From positions 496,001 through 560,000 of the forward strand of contig NZ_JAPPUX010000004.1 of assembly GCF_026712185.1 (NCBI RefSeq): a stretch of 64,000 nt of DNA, written 5' to 3'. The notes under the pieces were generated by a model. That model did not search any database. It saw nothing but the letters and a program-made list of their open reading frames with translations, and was not told the DNA's origin. This DNA comes from Nocardioides pini. GTDB taxonomy: Bacteria > Actinomycetota > Actinomycetes > Propionibacteriales > Nocardioidaceae. Numbering within the stretch: the first letter of the stretch is position 1; each line of letters opens with the position of its first letter. A program made the translations under genes and the position numbers. Shown in pieces: positions 1 through 7,979 of the stretch.

Positions 1-773
1 CCGACCAGGTCACGCACCCGGTGCACGACTTCCTCTTCACCTACTACTCGCAGCGCCCCGCGCAGCTGCGTCGCTGGCACCCCGGCTTCGGGGTCGGCCT
101 CGAGGACGCGGAGGAGCACGCCGGCCTCAAGGGCTACGCCGGCGACCCGGTCTCCGTCACCACGGCGTACGTCGTCTCGCAGCGCCCGCTGCTCACCCAG
201 CTGCACACCCTGCTGACGGCGACGGCCGCCCGAGCGCCGCAGCTCGGCTGCTTCGGCCTGCACGAGTGGGCGATGGTGCACCGGTCGGCGGAGCACGGCA
301 CCCGCCACGACCGGCCCCTCCGGCTCGGCGCCGAGGGCACCGACGCGGTCGTCGAGTCCCACCGGATCGCCTGCTCGCACTTCGACGCCTTCCGCTTCTT
401 CACCCCCACCGCCCGCCCGCTCAACACGCTCCAGCCGGGCCGCGACGACCGGCCCGCCTTCGAGCAGCCCGGCTGCCTGCACGCAGGGATGGACCTCTAC
501 AAGCACGCCTTCCGGCTCACGCCGATGGTGCCCAGCGACCTGGTCGCCGACTGCTTCGAGCTGGCCCGCGACATCCGGGTCCTCGACATGCGCGCGGCGC
601 CCTACGACCTCGCCGACCTCGGGTTCGAGCCGGTGCGGATCGAGACCGCCGAGGGCAAGCGGGAGTACGCCGAGGCGCAGCGCGTGTTCGCCGAGCGCGG
701 GGCTCCCCTGCGGCGGCGGCTGGTCGAGGAGTGCGAGCGCCTGCTCGCAGCCGGCGAGCCTCAGAACTCGTAG
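1..773 (+). CDS. 3-methyladenine DNA glycosylase-like protein (5' truncated)
   Basis: The reading frame is open from the first bases of the window, so the start lies outside it and about 257 codons are visible. The product has a run FLFTYYSQRPAQLRRWHPG and an HEWAMVH segment typical of an actinobacterial family that databases usually label 3-methyladenine DNA glycosylase. I know of no catalytic residues that can be pointed to here, so the enzymatic name is a family label rather than something the sequence proves. The tail overlaps the convergent sulfotransferase gene by 13 bp. Confidence 0.7.
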   Translation, partial: DQVTHPVHDFLFTYYSQRPAQLRRWHPGFGVGLEDAEEHAGLKGYAGDPVSVTTAYVVSQRPLLTQLHTLLTATAARAPQLGCFGLHEWAMVHRSAEHGTRHDRPLRLGAEGTDAVVESHRIACSHFDAFRFFTPTARPLNTLQPGRDDRPAFEQPGCLHAGMDLYKHAFRLTPMVPSDLVADCFELARDIRVLDMRAAPYDLADLGFEPVRIETAEGKREYAEAQRVFAERGAPLRRRLVEECERLLAAGEPQNS

Positions 774-1408
774 CCGAAGGCCTCGATGGTGTCGGCGAAG
801 ACCGTCGCGACCCGCTGCTTGGACGCGGGCGTGTAGAGCTCGCGGTAGTGGCCGGCGGGGCGGGCGTTGCCCTTCGCGCGCGGCAGGTCGGGCTCGCCCG
901 GCAGGCCGAGGTGGTCCCAGACCTCGCGGAGCTCGGTGTCCAGGTTCTCGTAGCGCAGCACCCGGTCGAGCGCCATCTTGCCGCGGATGCGGTAGAGGCG
1001 CCGGTTGTTGGCGAGCTGCTCGATCCAGATCTCCTGGACGTAGGCCTCGAAGTCGGGCAGCTCGGGCCGGTCCTTGTACTTCCAGTAGTAGAGGGAGACG
1101 ACCGCGTCCCACGGGTTCCGCTCGATGGCGAAGGTGAAGTAGTCGTTCCACGGCTCCGCGCCGACCAGGTCGCGGGTGGCCTTGGCGCCCATGTGGTTGT
1201 AGGCCTTGCGGGGCAGCGGCGGGGACTCGAAGTTCTGCGGCCCGCGACCGCCGGCGGCCTGCCGCAGCCTCTCGTCCTCGGGACTGATCTCGGTGATGAT
1301 GTCGTCGGGTCCGCACACCTTGGACAACGCGATCTCCACGCTCGTGCCCGCCGTCTTGCGGGTCTTGAGGAAGATGAAGCGGTGCTGGTGGGACGCGATC
1401 ACGGGCAC
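761..1408 (-). CDS. sulfotransferase-family protein
   Basis: A protein of 215 aa starting at a GTG just before the N-terminal FIFLKTRKTAGTSVE. This matches the 5'-phosphosulfate-binding loop of sulfotransferase family 2 proteins, which transfer sulfate from PAPS to carbohydrates or other acceptors. A second conserved region, FAIERNPWDAVVSLYYWK, corresponds to the 3'-phosphate-binding R-P-x-S-like stretch. A longer upstream frame exists, but it runs antisense through the pentapeptide gene, so I reject it. The substrate cannot be told from sequence. The gene is divergent from the pentapeptide gene (48-bp gap) and convergent with the glycosylase-like gene. Confidence 0.82.
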   Translation of the reverse strand: MPVIASHQHRFIFLKTRKTAGTSVEIALSKVCGPDDIITEISPEDERLRQAAGGRGPQNFESPPLPRKAYNHMGAKATRDLVGAEPWNDYFTFAIERNPWDAVVSLYYWKYKDRPELPDFEAYVQEIWIEQLANNRRLYRIRGKMALDRVLRYENLDTELREVWDHLGLPGEPDLPRAKGNARPAGHYRELYTPASKQRVATVFADTIEAFGYEF

Positions 1409-1456
1409 GACCCTATCCGTCCCACCCTGCCGGGCGGCACGGCTACGGTGGGCGCC

Positions 1457-2065
1457 GTGACAGAGGCCCCGGCAGCCAGCGACGAGCACTTCCGCGGCGA
1501 CGACTGGTACGGCGACGACCTCGGCGCCGCGCGCTTCGTCGCGTGCACCTTCACCGACGTCGACCTGTCCGAGAGCACGTCGTCCGGTGCGACCTTCGAG
1601 CGGTGCACCTTCCACGGCGGCCGCTTCAACGCCTCGACCCACACCGCGACGGCCTTCGTCGGGTGCGACTTCCGGCGCACGTCGTTCTTCGACGCGACGC
1701 TGGAGGGCTGCAAGCTGGTCGGGTCGGTCTTCGCGGAGTGCACCCTGCGGCCCCTCACGGTCGTGGGCGGGTCCTGGCTGGGCGTCACGATCCGTGGCTC
1801 CAACCTCTCGCGCCTCGACCTCACGGGCGTCGACCTGCGCGAGGCCGACCTGTCGATGTCGGACCTCACCCTGACGACGCTCGCCCACGCCCGCCTCGAC
1901 CGGGCCGTGCTGCGACAGGCGAGGCTCGACCGCACCGACCTGCGGGGCGCGAGCCTCGACGGCGTCGACCTGTCGGCGGCCGAGCTCCGGCGGACCCGGC
2001 TCGACCTCGCCGGCGCCGTGCTGCTCGCGGAGCTCCACGGGGCGGACATCGACACCTCGGCCTGA
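1457..2065 (+). CDS. pentapeptide-repeat protein
   Basis: A 202-aa protein beginning at GTG. From about residue 25 to the end it is built of A(D/N)LXX-type pentapeptides (for example FVACTF, FERCTF, LREADLSMSDL, LDRTDLRGASLDGVDLS), which fold as a right-handed quadrilateral beta-helix. There is no signal peptide or membrane segment, so it is probably cytosolic. Some family members mimic DNA and protect gyrase, as in Qnr/MfpA, but most have no known role, and nothing here assigns one. It is divergent from the sulfotransferase and convergent with bioQ. Confidence 0.85.
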   Translation: MTEAPAASDEHFRGDDWYGDDLGAARFVACTFTDVDLSESTSSGATFERCTFHGGRFNASTHTATAFVGCDFRRTSFFDATLEGCKLVGSVFAECTLRPLTVVGGSWLGVTIRGSNLSRLDLTGVDLREADLSMSDLTLTTLAHARLDRAVLRQARLDRTDLRGASLDGVDLSAAELRRTRLDLAGAVLLAELHGADIDTSA

Positions 2066-2170
2066 GCCAGCCGCGCGGCGCGCTCCCGCCACGTACACAG
2101 GACCCGGCCCCTGACCCGGTGCCCGGCCCGGCCCCTGACCCGAGGCGGAGGAGTGGGTTGGAGGGGGCGG

Positions 2171-2722
2171 TCAGGCGAGCCGGGCGCGCAGACCGTCGAT
2201 GACCAGGTCGAGGCCGAGGTCGAAGTCGGGCAGCGAGTCGAGCGAGCGCTCCACGGCGCCGAGGCCGACCGCCTGGCGGGCGGTCTGCTCGTCGAAGGCG
2301 TGACCGAACACGTAGTGCACGAGGGTGCGGGACGCGACGGCGACCAGCTCGTCGGGCACGTCGGCGTCGGTGAGGATCTTCTCCATCTCCGCGACCGGTG
2401 CCGCGGCGCCGAGCCCGAAGGCCCACACCGTCGCGACGACGTCGGCACCGTCGGTGCAGGCGAGCATCGCGTGCCGCAGCTCCGAGCACACCTCGCGGAG
2501 CTGGTCGGGCCACTCCGAGGCCGTGCGCGGTCGCGCACCCCGCGCGAGAACCTCGTCGGCGACCGCCGCGAGGAGGGCCTGCTTGCTCGGGAAGTGGTGG
2601 TAGATCGCGCTCGGCTGGACCTCGAGCTCGGCCCCCAGCCGGCGCATGGTCAAGGCTGAGAGGCCGTGGGTGTCGAGCAGGGTCACGGCGTGGGCGAGCA
2701 CGTCGCTGCGGCGGTGGCGCAC
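2171..2722 (-). CDS. bioQ: TetR-family repressor, probable BioQ
   Basis: A 183-aa TetR regulator. The N-terminal helix-turn-helix (about residues 5-50, TMRRLGAELEVQPSAIYHHF) is followed by an all-helical ligand/dimer domain. It is transcribed divergently from bioYMN. The 100-bp gap holds a perfect palindrome containing TGAAC-N3-GTTCA. In Corynebacterium and Mycobacterium, the TetR repressor BioQ binds a TGAAC-N3-GTTAC/GTTCA type motif in front of biotin genes. Gene position and operator together support BioQ controlling biotin uptake and itself. The ligand is not visible from sequence. Confidence 0.82.
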   Translation of the reverse strand: MRHRRSDVLAHAVTLLDTHGLSALTMRRLGAELEVQPSAIYHHFPSKQALLAAVADEVLARGARPRTASEWPDQLREVCSELRHAMLACTDGADVVATVWAFGLGAAAPVAEMEKILTDADVPDELVAVASRTLVHYVFGHAFDEQTARQAVGLGAVERSLDSLPDFDLGLDLVIDGLRARLA

Positions 2723-2773
2723 GCACCCTCCCGGTGGCTGGACGGCGTTGACGGCTTCTTCGCCGCCACCCTA

Positions 2774-2792
2774 ACCTGAACACCGTTCAGGT
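2774..2792. promoter_or_regulatory. predicted BioQ operator
   Basis: A perfect 8-bp inverted repeat, ACCTGAAC-ACC-GTTCAGGT, sits between the divergent bioQ and bioY starts (51 bp from bioQ, 31 bp from bioY). It contains the TGAAC-N3-GTTCA core known for BioQ, so it is placed to repress both directions. Confidence 0.8.
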
Positions 2793-2823
2793 CAATCGCA
2801 GCTCCGTCAGCAAGGACCCCCCG

Positions 2824-3429
2824 ATGTCTGCCATCACCCGGCCCGAGACCACCCCCACCTCCTCGGGCTCCGCGTCCCCCGCGCGCGACATCGCGCTCGT
2901 CGCGGCCTTCGCCGCCCTCATCAGCGCGAGCGCCTACGTCGGCGCCATCCCGGTCGGCAGCGCAGGCGTGCCCATCACGCTGCAGACCCTCACCGTGATG
3001 CTGGCTGGCTGCATCCTGGGCCCGCTGCGCGGCTTCGCGGCGGTGACGCTCTACCTCGCGCTCGGTGCCGTCGGCCTGCCGGTCTTCGCCGAGCACTCGT
3101 CGGGCATCGGCGTGTTCAGCGGTCCGAGCGGCGGCTACCTCATCGCGTTCCCGCTCGCCGCGGCCCTCGGCGGCTTCCTCGTGAAGTACGTCGCCCGCGA
3201 GCGGCGCACCCGCGCGATCGTGATCTTCGCCTGCTCGTTCACCGCGAGCGTCCTGGTCATCCACCTGCTCGGGATCCTCGGCATGATGCGCTTCTTCGAC
3301 ATCTCCTTCGCGGAGGCCGCCACCTACGACGCGCCGTTCTGGATCGGCGACCTGGTGAAGACGTCGCTGGTGGCGATGATCGCCGCCGAGGTGCACCGCG
3401 CGTTCCCGCAGCTGCTGCACCGCGACTGA
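2824..3429 (+). CDS. bioY: BioY, biotin-specific S component of ECF transporter
   Basis: A 201-aa integral membrane protein with about six hydrophobic segments. It has BioY family landmarks: ALISASAYVGAIPVGSAGVPITLQTLTVMLAG near the N-terminus and GPSGGYLIAFPLAA in the middle. BioY binds biotin at the outer membrane face and delivers it with the ECF module. The start is the ATG at 2824. The first 25 residues are a Ser/Pro/Thr-rich cytosolic tail. It is the first gene of bioYMN and is followed after 1 bp by bioM. Confidence 0.93.
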   Translation: MSAITRPETTPTSSGSASPARDIALVAAFAALISASAYVGAIPVGSAGVPITLQTLTVMLAGCILGPLRGFAAVTLYLALGAVGLPVFAEHSSGIGVFSGPSGGYLIAFPLAAALGGFLVKYVARERRTRAIVIFACSFTASVLVIHLLGILGMMRFFDISFAEAATYDAPFWIGDLVKTSLVAMIAAEVHRAFPQLLHRD

Positions 3430-3430
3430 G

Positions 3431-4129
3431 GTGACGTCGATCCAGCTCGATGAGGCCGCGGTCCGCGTCCCCCTCCCCGGACGGGGCGAGCGCGAGATCC
3501 TCGCCCCCACCACCCTCACGCTCACGGAGTGGCGGGTGGCCGTGATCGGCGCCAACGGCTCAGGCAAGTCGACCCTCGCGCGGCTCGTCAACGGCCTGGT
3601 CCGGCCCTCGTCCGGACGGGTGCTGGTGGACGGCCTCGACGTGGCGCGGGACGGGGCCGCCGTACGCCGCAAGGTCGGGTTCTGCTTCACCGACCCCGCG
3701 GCCCAGCTCGTCATGCCGACCTGCGTGGAGGACGTCGAGCTGTCACTGCGGCGCACCGTCGCGGACGCCGACGAGCGCCGCCGGCGCGCCATGGAGGTGC
3801 TGTCCGCCCACGGGCTCGCCGACCACGCCCACGACTCGGTGCACTCGCTGTCGGGCGGGCAGCGGCAGCTGCTCGCGCTCGCGGGCGTGCTCGCGACCGA
3901 CCCGGTGGTGGTCGTCGCCGACGAGCCGACCACCCTGCTCGACCGGGCCAACACCCGCCGCGTCGCGGACCGGCTGCTCGGGCTCGAGCAGCAGCTCGTG
4001 CTCGTCACCCACGACCTCGACCTCGCCGCGCGCTGCGACCGCGTCATCGTCGTCGATGCCGCCCGGGTCGTCGCCGACGGCCGCCCGGACGAGGCGATCG
4101 TGCACTACACCGACCTGGTCGACGCGTGA
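3431..4129 (+). CDS. bioM: BioM, ECF ATPase of the biotin transporter
   Basis: A 232-aa ABC ATPase starting at GTG. It has Walker A GANGSGKST (about residue 38), signature LSGGQRQ (about 140), Walker B VVVVADEPTT and the switch histidine VTHD. It energises BioY/BioN-mediated biotin import at the inner side of the membrane. It starts 1 bp after the bioY stop, so the genes are surely cotranscribed and probably translationally coupled. Assignment to biotin rests on its place in the bioYMN operon. Confidence 0.92.
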   Translation: MTSIQLDEAAVRVPLPGRGEREILAPTTLTLTEWRVAVIGANGSGKSTLARLVNGLVRPSSGRVLVDGLDVARDGAAVRRKVGFCFTDPAAQLVMPTCVEDVELSLRRTVADADERRRRAMEVLSAHGLADHAHDSVHSLSGGQRQLLALAGVLATDPVVVVADEPTTLLDRANTRRVADRLLGLEQQLVLVTHDLDLAARCDRVIVVDAARVVADGRPDEAIVHYTDLVDA

Positions 4130-4142
4130 GGCGGGTGAGCCG

Positions 4143-4751
4143 ATGAGCGACCTCATGGCGGGGCTGCACCAGCCGGGCGACACGCTGCTGCACCGGCTGC
4201 CCGTCGGCGCCAAGGTGCTCGGCCTGGCTGTCCTGAGCCTGGCCATCGTGACCGTGCGCGACGTGCGGGCCGCCGTGGTGTTCCTCGCCGTGACCCTGCT
4301 GCTCGCCGCGCTCGCCCGGGTCCCGCTGCGCTCGGTCTGGCGGGCCACGCGCGGCGTGCTCGTCGTCGCGGTCGTCGCGAGCGCGTTCCAGTGGTGGTGG
4401 TACGGCGCCGAGAAGGCCGTCGAGACCTTCCTCGACCTGCTCAGCCTCGGCCTGGCGGCGCTGTCGCTGACCGCGACCACGTCCGTCAACGAGATGGTGG
4501 ACGCCCTGGCCCGCTGGGCGCGACCGCTCCGCTTCGTGGGGGTCGACCCGGACCGGGTGGCACTCACCGTCGCGCTCACGATCGGCGCGCTGCCGGGGAC
4601 CATCGCGATCGCGCGCGAGACCCGCGACGCGGCCCGGGCCCGCGGCCTCGACCGCGACCCCCGGGCCTACCTCTCCCCCTTCGTCATCCGTGTCGTCGCC
4701 CGCGCCCACGAGTCGGGCGACGCGCTCCACGCACGCGGGATCGGCGACTGA
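4143..4751 (+). CDS. bioN: BioN, ECF transmembrane (T) component of the biotin transporter
   Basis: A 202-aa membrane protein with about five hydrophobic segments. The C-terminal coupling helices carry the EcfT signature motifs (ARARGL near residue 160 and ALHARGIG at the end) that contact the ATPase. I chose the ATG at 4143 because the product then begins like other BioN proteins (MSDLMAGLHQPGDTLLHRLP) and the gene starts 13 bp after bioM. Its stop codon abuts the stop of the convergent VOC gene. The two stops form a perfect 14-bp palindrome (4745-4758). Confidence 0.9.
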   Translation: MSDLMAGLHQPGDTLLHRLPVGAKVLGLAVLSLAIVTVRDVRAAVVFLAVTLLLAALARVPLRSVWRATRGVLVVAVVASAFQWWWYGAEKAVETFLDLLSLGLAALSLTATTSVNEMVDALARWARPLRFVGVDPDRVALTVALTIGALPGTIAIARETRDAARARGLDRDPRAYLSPFVIRVVARAHESGDALHARGIGD

Positions 4752-5138
4752 TCAGTCGAGGGGCTGGGCGAGGAACCACCGGTGCCCGAACGGGTCGCGG
4801 AACACCGCCACCCGGCCCGCGGGCGGGCTGTCCTCCGGCCCGCGGTCGAGCGTCACGCCCGAGGCGACCACCCGGTCGCAGGTCGCGTCGACGTCGTCGA
4901 CCCGCAGGTGGAGCGAGACGTCGGCGCCCCGCGAGGGGTCGGGCGCCGCCACCCCGGCGGAGTCGAACTCGTCCGACATCATCCAGCGGCCGTCGCCGAC
5001 CGCGAGCTCGACGTGGCCGACCCGGCCGTCGTCCATCACGATCGGCTCGAGCACGACCTCGGCGCCCAGCACGTCGACGTACCACTGGATCGCGGCCCGC
5101 GCGTCCGAGACGCAGAGGTACGGCGTCAGCTCGCCCAT
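4752..5138 (-). CDS. VOC-superfamily (glyoxalase/bleomycin resistance-like) protein
   Basis: A 128-aa protein with the paired beta-alpha-beta-beta-beta modules of the vicinal oxygen chelate fold: LTPYLCVSDARAAIQWYVDVLGAEVV, then VSLHLRVDDVDATCDRVVASG and FRDPFGHRWFLAQPLD. It resembles the PhnB/YciE-like branch often annotated as glyoxalase. The substrate is unknown. It lies 9 bp downstream of the amidase on the same strand and may be cotranscribed. Confidence 0.82.
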   Translation of the reverse strand: MGELTPYLCVSDARAAIQWYVDVLGAEVVLEPIVMDDGRVGHVELAVGDGRWMMSDEFDSAGVAAPDPSRGADVSLHLRVDDVDATCDRVVASGVTLDRGPEDSPPAGRVAVFRDPFGHRWFLAQPLD

Positions 5139-5147
5139 GGCGTCACC

Positions 5148-6539
5148 TCACCAGCCGGGCGGGCGCCTGTCCACCCATGGCGCGGCCGCCTCGACCTGCG
5201 CCGCCAGCGAGAGGAGCAGCTCCTCCTCGGCCGGGCGGGCAGCGAGCATCACGCCGACCGGGAGGCCGTCGCCGGTCCAGTGCAGCGGCAGCGACACCGC
5301 GGGCATGCCGGTGACGTTCCAGGCGCTCGTCCACGGCGTGAACGCCTTCTGGGCCGCGAAGTCGCTCGCCGGGTCGGCGTCGTCGCGCAGCGCACCGACC
5401 TCGACCGGCGGGCTCGCGAGGGTCGGCGTGAGGACGACGTCGTAGGGCGCCAGCGCGGTGAGAGCCGCGGCGGCGTGCTGCCGGAGCCGGCCGATGGCGA
5501 GCCCGAACTCGGGTCCGCTGACGGCGTGGCCGAGCCCGCTGAGCCACCGGGTGAGCGGGCGGAGGCGGTCCTCGCGGCCGGGCGGTGCGGGCGAGAGGGC
5601 GGTCAGCACCGCCCAGCAGGTCTCGAAGTCGGCGACGGCCTCGCGCGGGATCGGGACCGGCACGTCCTCGACGTCGTGGCCGAGGTCCTCGAGCAGGCGT
5701 GAGGCGTCGTCCCACGCGGTCACCGACGACGGGTGGACGTCGACGTCGGCGATGACAGGCGTGAGGAAGCGCGCGACCCGCAGCCGGCCCGGCTCGCGGT
5801 CGCAGGCGTCGAGGAACGTGCCCGACGACTCGGGCGCCCAGAACGGGTCACCGACGCGCCGCCCGGCGAGCACGTCGAGGAGCGCCGCGGCGTCGCGCAC
5901 GCTGCGGGCGAGGGTGCCCGCCGTCGCGAGCCCGACCGGGTCGCCGTAGCGCGGCGCACCGCTGATCCGGCCGCGCGAGGGCTTGAGGCCGACGAGGCCG
6001 CAGCACGACGCCGGGATCCGGATCGAGCCGCCGCCGTCGGAGCCGGGCGCGACGGGCAGCAGCCCCGCCGCGACGGCCGCGGCGGCGCCGCCGGACGAGC
6101 CGCCGGCGGTGCGGGTGGTGTCCCACGGCGTGACCGCCGGCGGGGCGACGTCGGGCTCGGTGTAGCAGGGCGAGCCGAACTCGGGCGTGCTCGTCTTGCC
6201 CAAGCTCGGCAGGCCGGCCGCCTCGACGGTCAGGACGAGGTCGTCGGACTCCTCGGGCACGAAGTCGTCGTAGGCCGCGGAGCCGAAGGTGGTGCGGACC
6301 CCGGCCGTCGGGTGGAGGTCCTTGATGCCCGTCGGGACGCCCCAGAGCGGACCCGCGTCCGTGGGGCGCCCCTCCTCGGCCAGCCGGCGCGCGTGGTCGC
6401 GCGCCTGCTCGTGGGTGGTCGTGATGAACGCGCCCACCGTGTCGGCTCGGTCGGCGTAGTGCTCGACCAGCTCGAGCGGCGACACCTCGCGGCGGCGTAC
6501 GGCGTCACCCTGCTCGAGCGCGGTCAGGTCGTGGAGCAC
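5148..6539 (-). CDS. amidase (amidase-signature family)
   Basis: A 463-aa amidase-signature enzyme that hydrolyses an amide bond with a Ser-cisSer-Lys triad. The lysine is in WGVPTGIKD (residue 73). The serine-rich stretch [16 protein letters not shown] and the nucleophile region [12 protein letters not shown] follow. I chose the GTG at 6539 ([10 protein letters not shown]) because the family begins with this helix. The longer upstream frame runs into the 74-bp palindrome. It differs from gatA further along the window, so it is a stand-alone amidase whose substrate I cannot name. Confidence 0.88.
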   Translation of the reverse strand: MLHDLTALEQGDAVRRREVSPLELVEHYADRADTVGAFITTTHEQARDHARRLAEEGRPTDAGPLWGVPTGIKDLHPTAGVRTTFGSAAYDDFVPEESDDLVLTVEAAGLPSLGKTSTPEFGSPCYTEPDVAPPAVTPWDTTRTAGGSSGGAAAAVAAGLLPVAPGSDGGGSIRIPASCCGLVGLKPSRGRISGAPRYGDPVGLATAGTLARSVRDAAALLDVLAGRRVGDPFWAPESSGTFLDACDREPGRLRVARFLTPVIADVDVHPSSVTAWDDASRLLEDLGHDVEDVPVPIPREAVADFETCWAVLTALSPAPPGREDRLRPLTRWLSGLGHAVSGPEFGLAIGRLRQHAAAALTALAPYDVVLTPTLASPPVEVGALRDDADPASDFAAQKAFTPWTSAWNVTGMPAVSLPLHWTGDGLPVGVMLAARPAEEELLLSLAAQVEAAAPWVDRRPPGW

Positions 6540-6608
6540 ACCGGCGAACCTACCGCCGGCGATGGCGAGGAGGTCGCCCAGCGGCCTGTCACAGCGCCGC
6601 CGATCCGC

Positions 6609-6682
6609 CTGTAACGCCGGGTTAGGTCGTCTACCCACCTGGATATATCCCAGTGGGTACAAGCACTAACCCGGCGTTACAG
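6609..6682. repeat. 74-bp concentric palindrome with AT-rich centre
   Basis: Perfect 17-bp arms CTGTAACGCCGGGTTAG (6609-6625) and its complement (6666-6682) flank a second inverted repeat with the same centre: TACCCAC (6632-6638) and GTGGGTA (6653-6659) around GGATATATCC (6641-6650). About 31 of 37 base pairs could form. It lies between the FMN reductase end and the amidase start, both on the minus strand. It may act as a terminator, protein-binding site or REP/MITE-like repeat. There is no T-tract. Confidence 0.8.
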
Positions 6683-6729
6683 CGTCACGTCGGCGCCCAC
6701 GACGTGGGCCGTCCCCGATGGGCGGCAGG

Positions 6730-7284
6730 TCAGGCCGCGATCTCGACCTCGTGCGCGACGAGGGCGTCGAGGGCGCCGAGGAAGCGCTGCACGGCCTCCT
6801 CGTTCTCCAGCGGGTCACCGTCGAGGGCGGGCTCGTCGACGACGATGCCCTCCACCACGACGGCTCCGGCGATGGTGGCCGAGTGGCGGGCGTGCTCGTG
6901 CGACCACTTGCCGCCGTACGGCGTGGGGGTGGCACCGATGGCCGCGAAGGGCTTGCCGACGATGGCGCCCTGGCCGTAGGGCCGCGACAGCCAGTCGATC
7001 GCGTTGTTGAGCACGGCCGGCATGGTGCCGTTGTACTCCGGCGTCACGGCGAGCACGCGGTCGGCACTGGCGACGGCCTCGCGGAGGGCGGTCGCGGCGG
7101 CGGGAGCCGACTCGCCGTCGATCTCCTCGTTGTAGAACGGGACGGCGTCGATGCCCTCGACGACGTCGACGGTGACGCCCGCGGGGGCGTGGTCGCGGAG
7201 GTGCTCGGCGATGCGACGGTTGAGCGAACCGGCGCGGTAGGAACCGAGGAGGACGGCGACACGGGTCTGCTTCTGAGTGGTCAT
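6730..7284 (-). CDS. NADPH-dependent FMN reductase
   Basis: A 184-aa flavodoxin-fold protein. It has the FMN phosphate-binding loop GSYRAGSLNRRIAEHL at the N-terminus and the conserved TPEYNGTMPAVLNNAIDWLSRP segment of the NADPH-dependent FMN reductase/azoreductase/chromate reductase group. The ATG at 7284 starts immediately before the first beta strand. It is divergent from a TetR gene across a strong 22-bp palindrome, so it is probably the target of that regulator and induced by a quinone-, azo- or electrophile-type signal (inference). Confidence 0.9.
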   Translation of the reverse strand: MTTQKQTRVAVLLGSYRAGSLNRRIAEHLRDHAPAGVTVDVVEGIDAVPFYNEEIDGESAPAAATALREAVASADRVLAVTPEYNGTMPAVLNNAIDWLSRPYGQGAIVGKPFAAIGATPTPYGGKWSHEHARHSATIAGAVVVEGIVVDEPALDGDPLENEEAVQRFLGALDALVAHEVEIAA

Positions 7285-7291
7285 GCTCCTC

Positions 7292-7313
7292 GAAACGGAC
7301 CGTGGTCCGTTTC
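7292..7313. promoter_or_regulatory. predicted TetR operator
   Basis: Perfect 10-bp arms GAAACGGACC and GGTCCGTTTC, separated by GT, lie 8 bp upstream of the FMN reductase start and 43 bp before the divergent TetR gene. This is the usual layout of a TetR autoregulated divergon. The AT-rich ends stand out against the GC-rich background. Confidence 0.8.
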
Positions 7314-7355
7314 TATTCCGTGCGGCCCGACATTCCTCCGACCTAGGCTGGGGGC

Positions 7356-7943
7356 GTGACCCGTCTCCTGCCGCTGGCCGACGAGCCTGCGCCGGAGCGG
7401 GCCGACGCGGCACGCAACCGCGAGGCGATCCTCACAGCGGCGCTGCGCCTCGTGGAGACCCGGGGCGTCGGCTGCGTGACGATGGACACCGTCGCGGCGG
7501 AGGCGGGCGTCGGCAAGGGCACGCTGTTCCGGCGCTTCGAGAGCCGCGAGGGCCTGATGGCCGCGGTCCTCAACGAGTCCGAGACGGCTTGGCAGGCCCG
7601 TGTGATCTCGGGTCCCCCGCCGCTCGGGCCGGGGGCTCCGCCCCTGGAGCGACTCCTGGCGTTCGGTCACTCGCGGATGCGCGTCAACGTCACCCACGGC
7701 GACCTCATCCGGGCCGCGACCGGCCATGACCCGGTGCGCTCGCGGGCGGCCGCGGGCTTCGCCCTCATGCACGTCCGCCACCTGCTCGGCCAGCTCGAGG
7801 TCACGGGCGACCTGCGCTTCCTGGCGTTCGCGCTGCTCGCCCCGCTGGAGGCGATGGCGCTCGAGCAGCAGCGGGTCGACGGGATCAGCCTCGAGCAGAT
7901 CGAGCGGGCCTGGGACGACCTCGTGGCACGCGTGGTCGGCTGA
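7356..7943 (+). CDS. TetR-family transcriptional regulator
   Basis: A 195-aa regulator starting at GTG. The TetR helix-turn-helix occupies about residues 20-70 (ILTAALRLVETRG, then VAAEAGVGKGTLFRRF). The C-terminal ligand domain belongs to the AefR/SbtR-like branch. It probably represses itself and the divergent FMN reductase through the 7292-7313 palindrome. Its stop codon lies inside a hairpin shared with the convergent cimA end. Confidence 0.88.
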   Translation: MTRLLPLADEPAPERADAARNREAILTAALRLVETRGVGCVTMDTVAAEAGVGKGTLFRRFESREGLMAAVLNESETAWQARVISGPPPLGPGAPPLERLLAFGHSRMRVNVTHGDLIRAATGHDPVRSRAAAGFALMHVRHLLGQLEVTGDLRFLAFALLAPLEAMALEQQRVDGISLEQIERAWDDLVARVVG

Positions 7944-7963
7944 GCCCGGACGCCGCCGGGCTC
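7942..7963. terminator. bidirectional hairpin terminator between tetR and cimA
   Basis: Perfect 8-bp arms GAGCCCGG and CCGGGCTC with a 6-nt loop lie between two convergent genes and overlap the TetR stop codon. There is no T-tract, which is common for high-GC actinobacteria. Confidence 0.6.
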
Positions 7964-7979
7964 GACGCCGAGCCGCTCC

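Noticed and set aside
6609-6682. Integron attC recombination site
   Set aside because: The ends do not fit the RYYYAAC and GTTRRRY core sites in the required orientation, and there is no integrase or cassette array.
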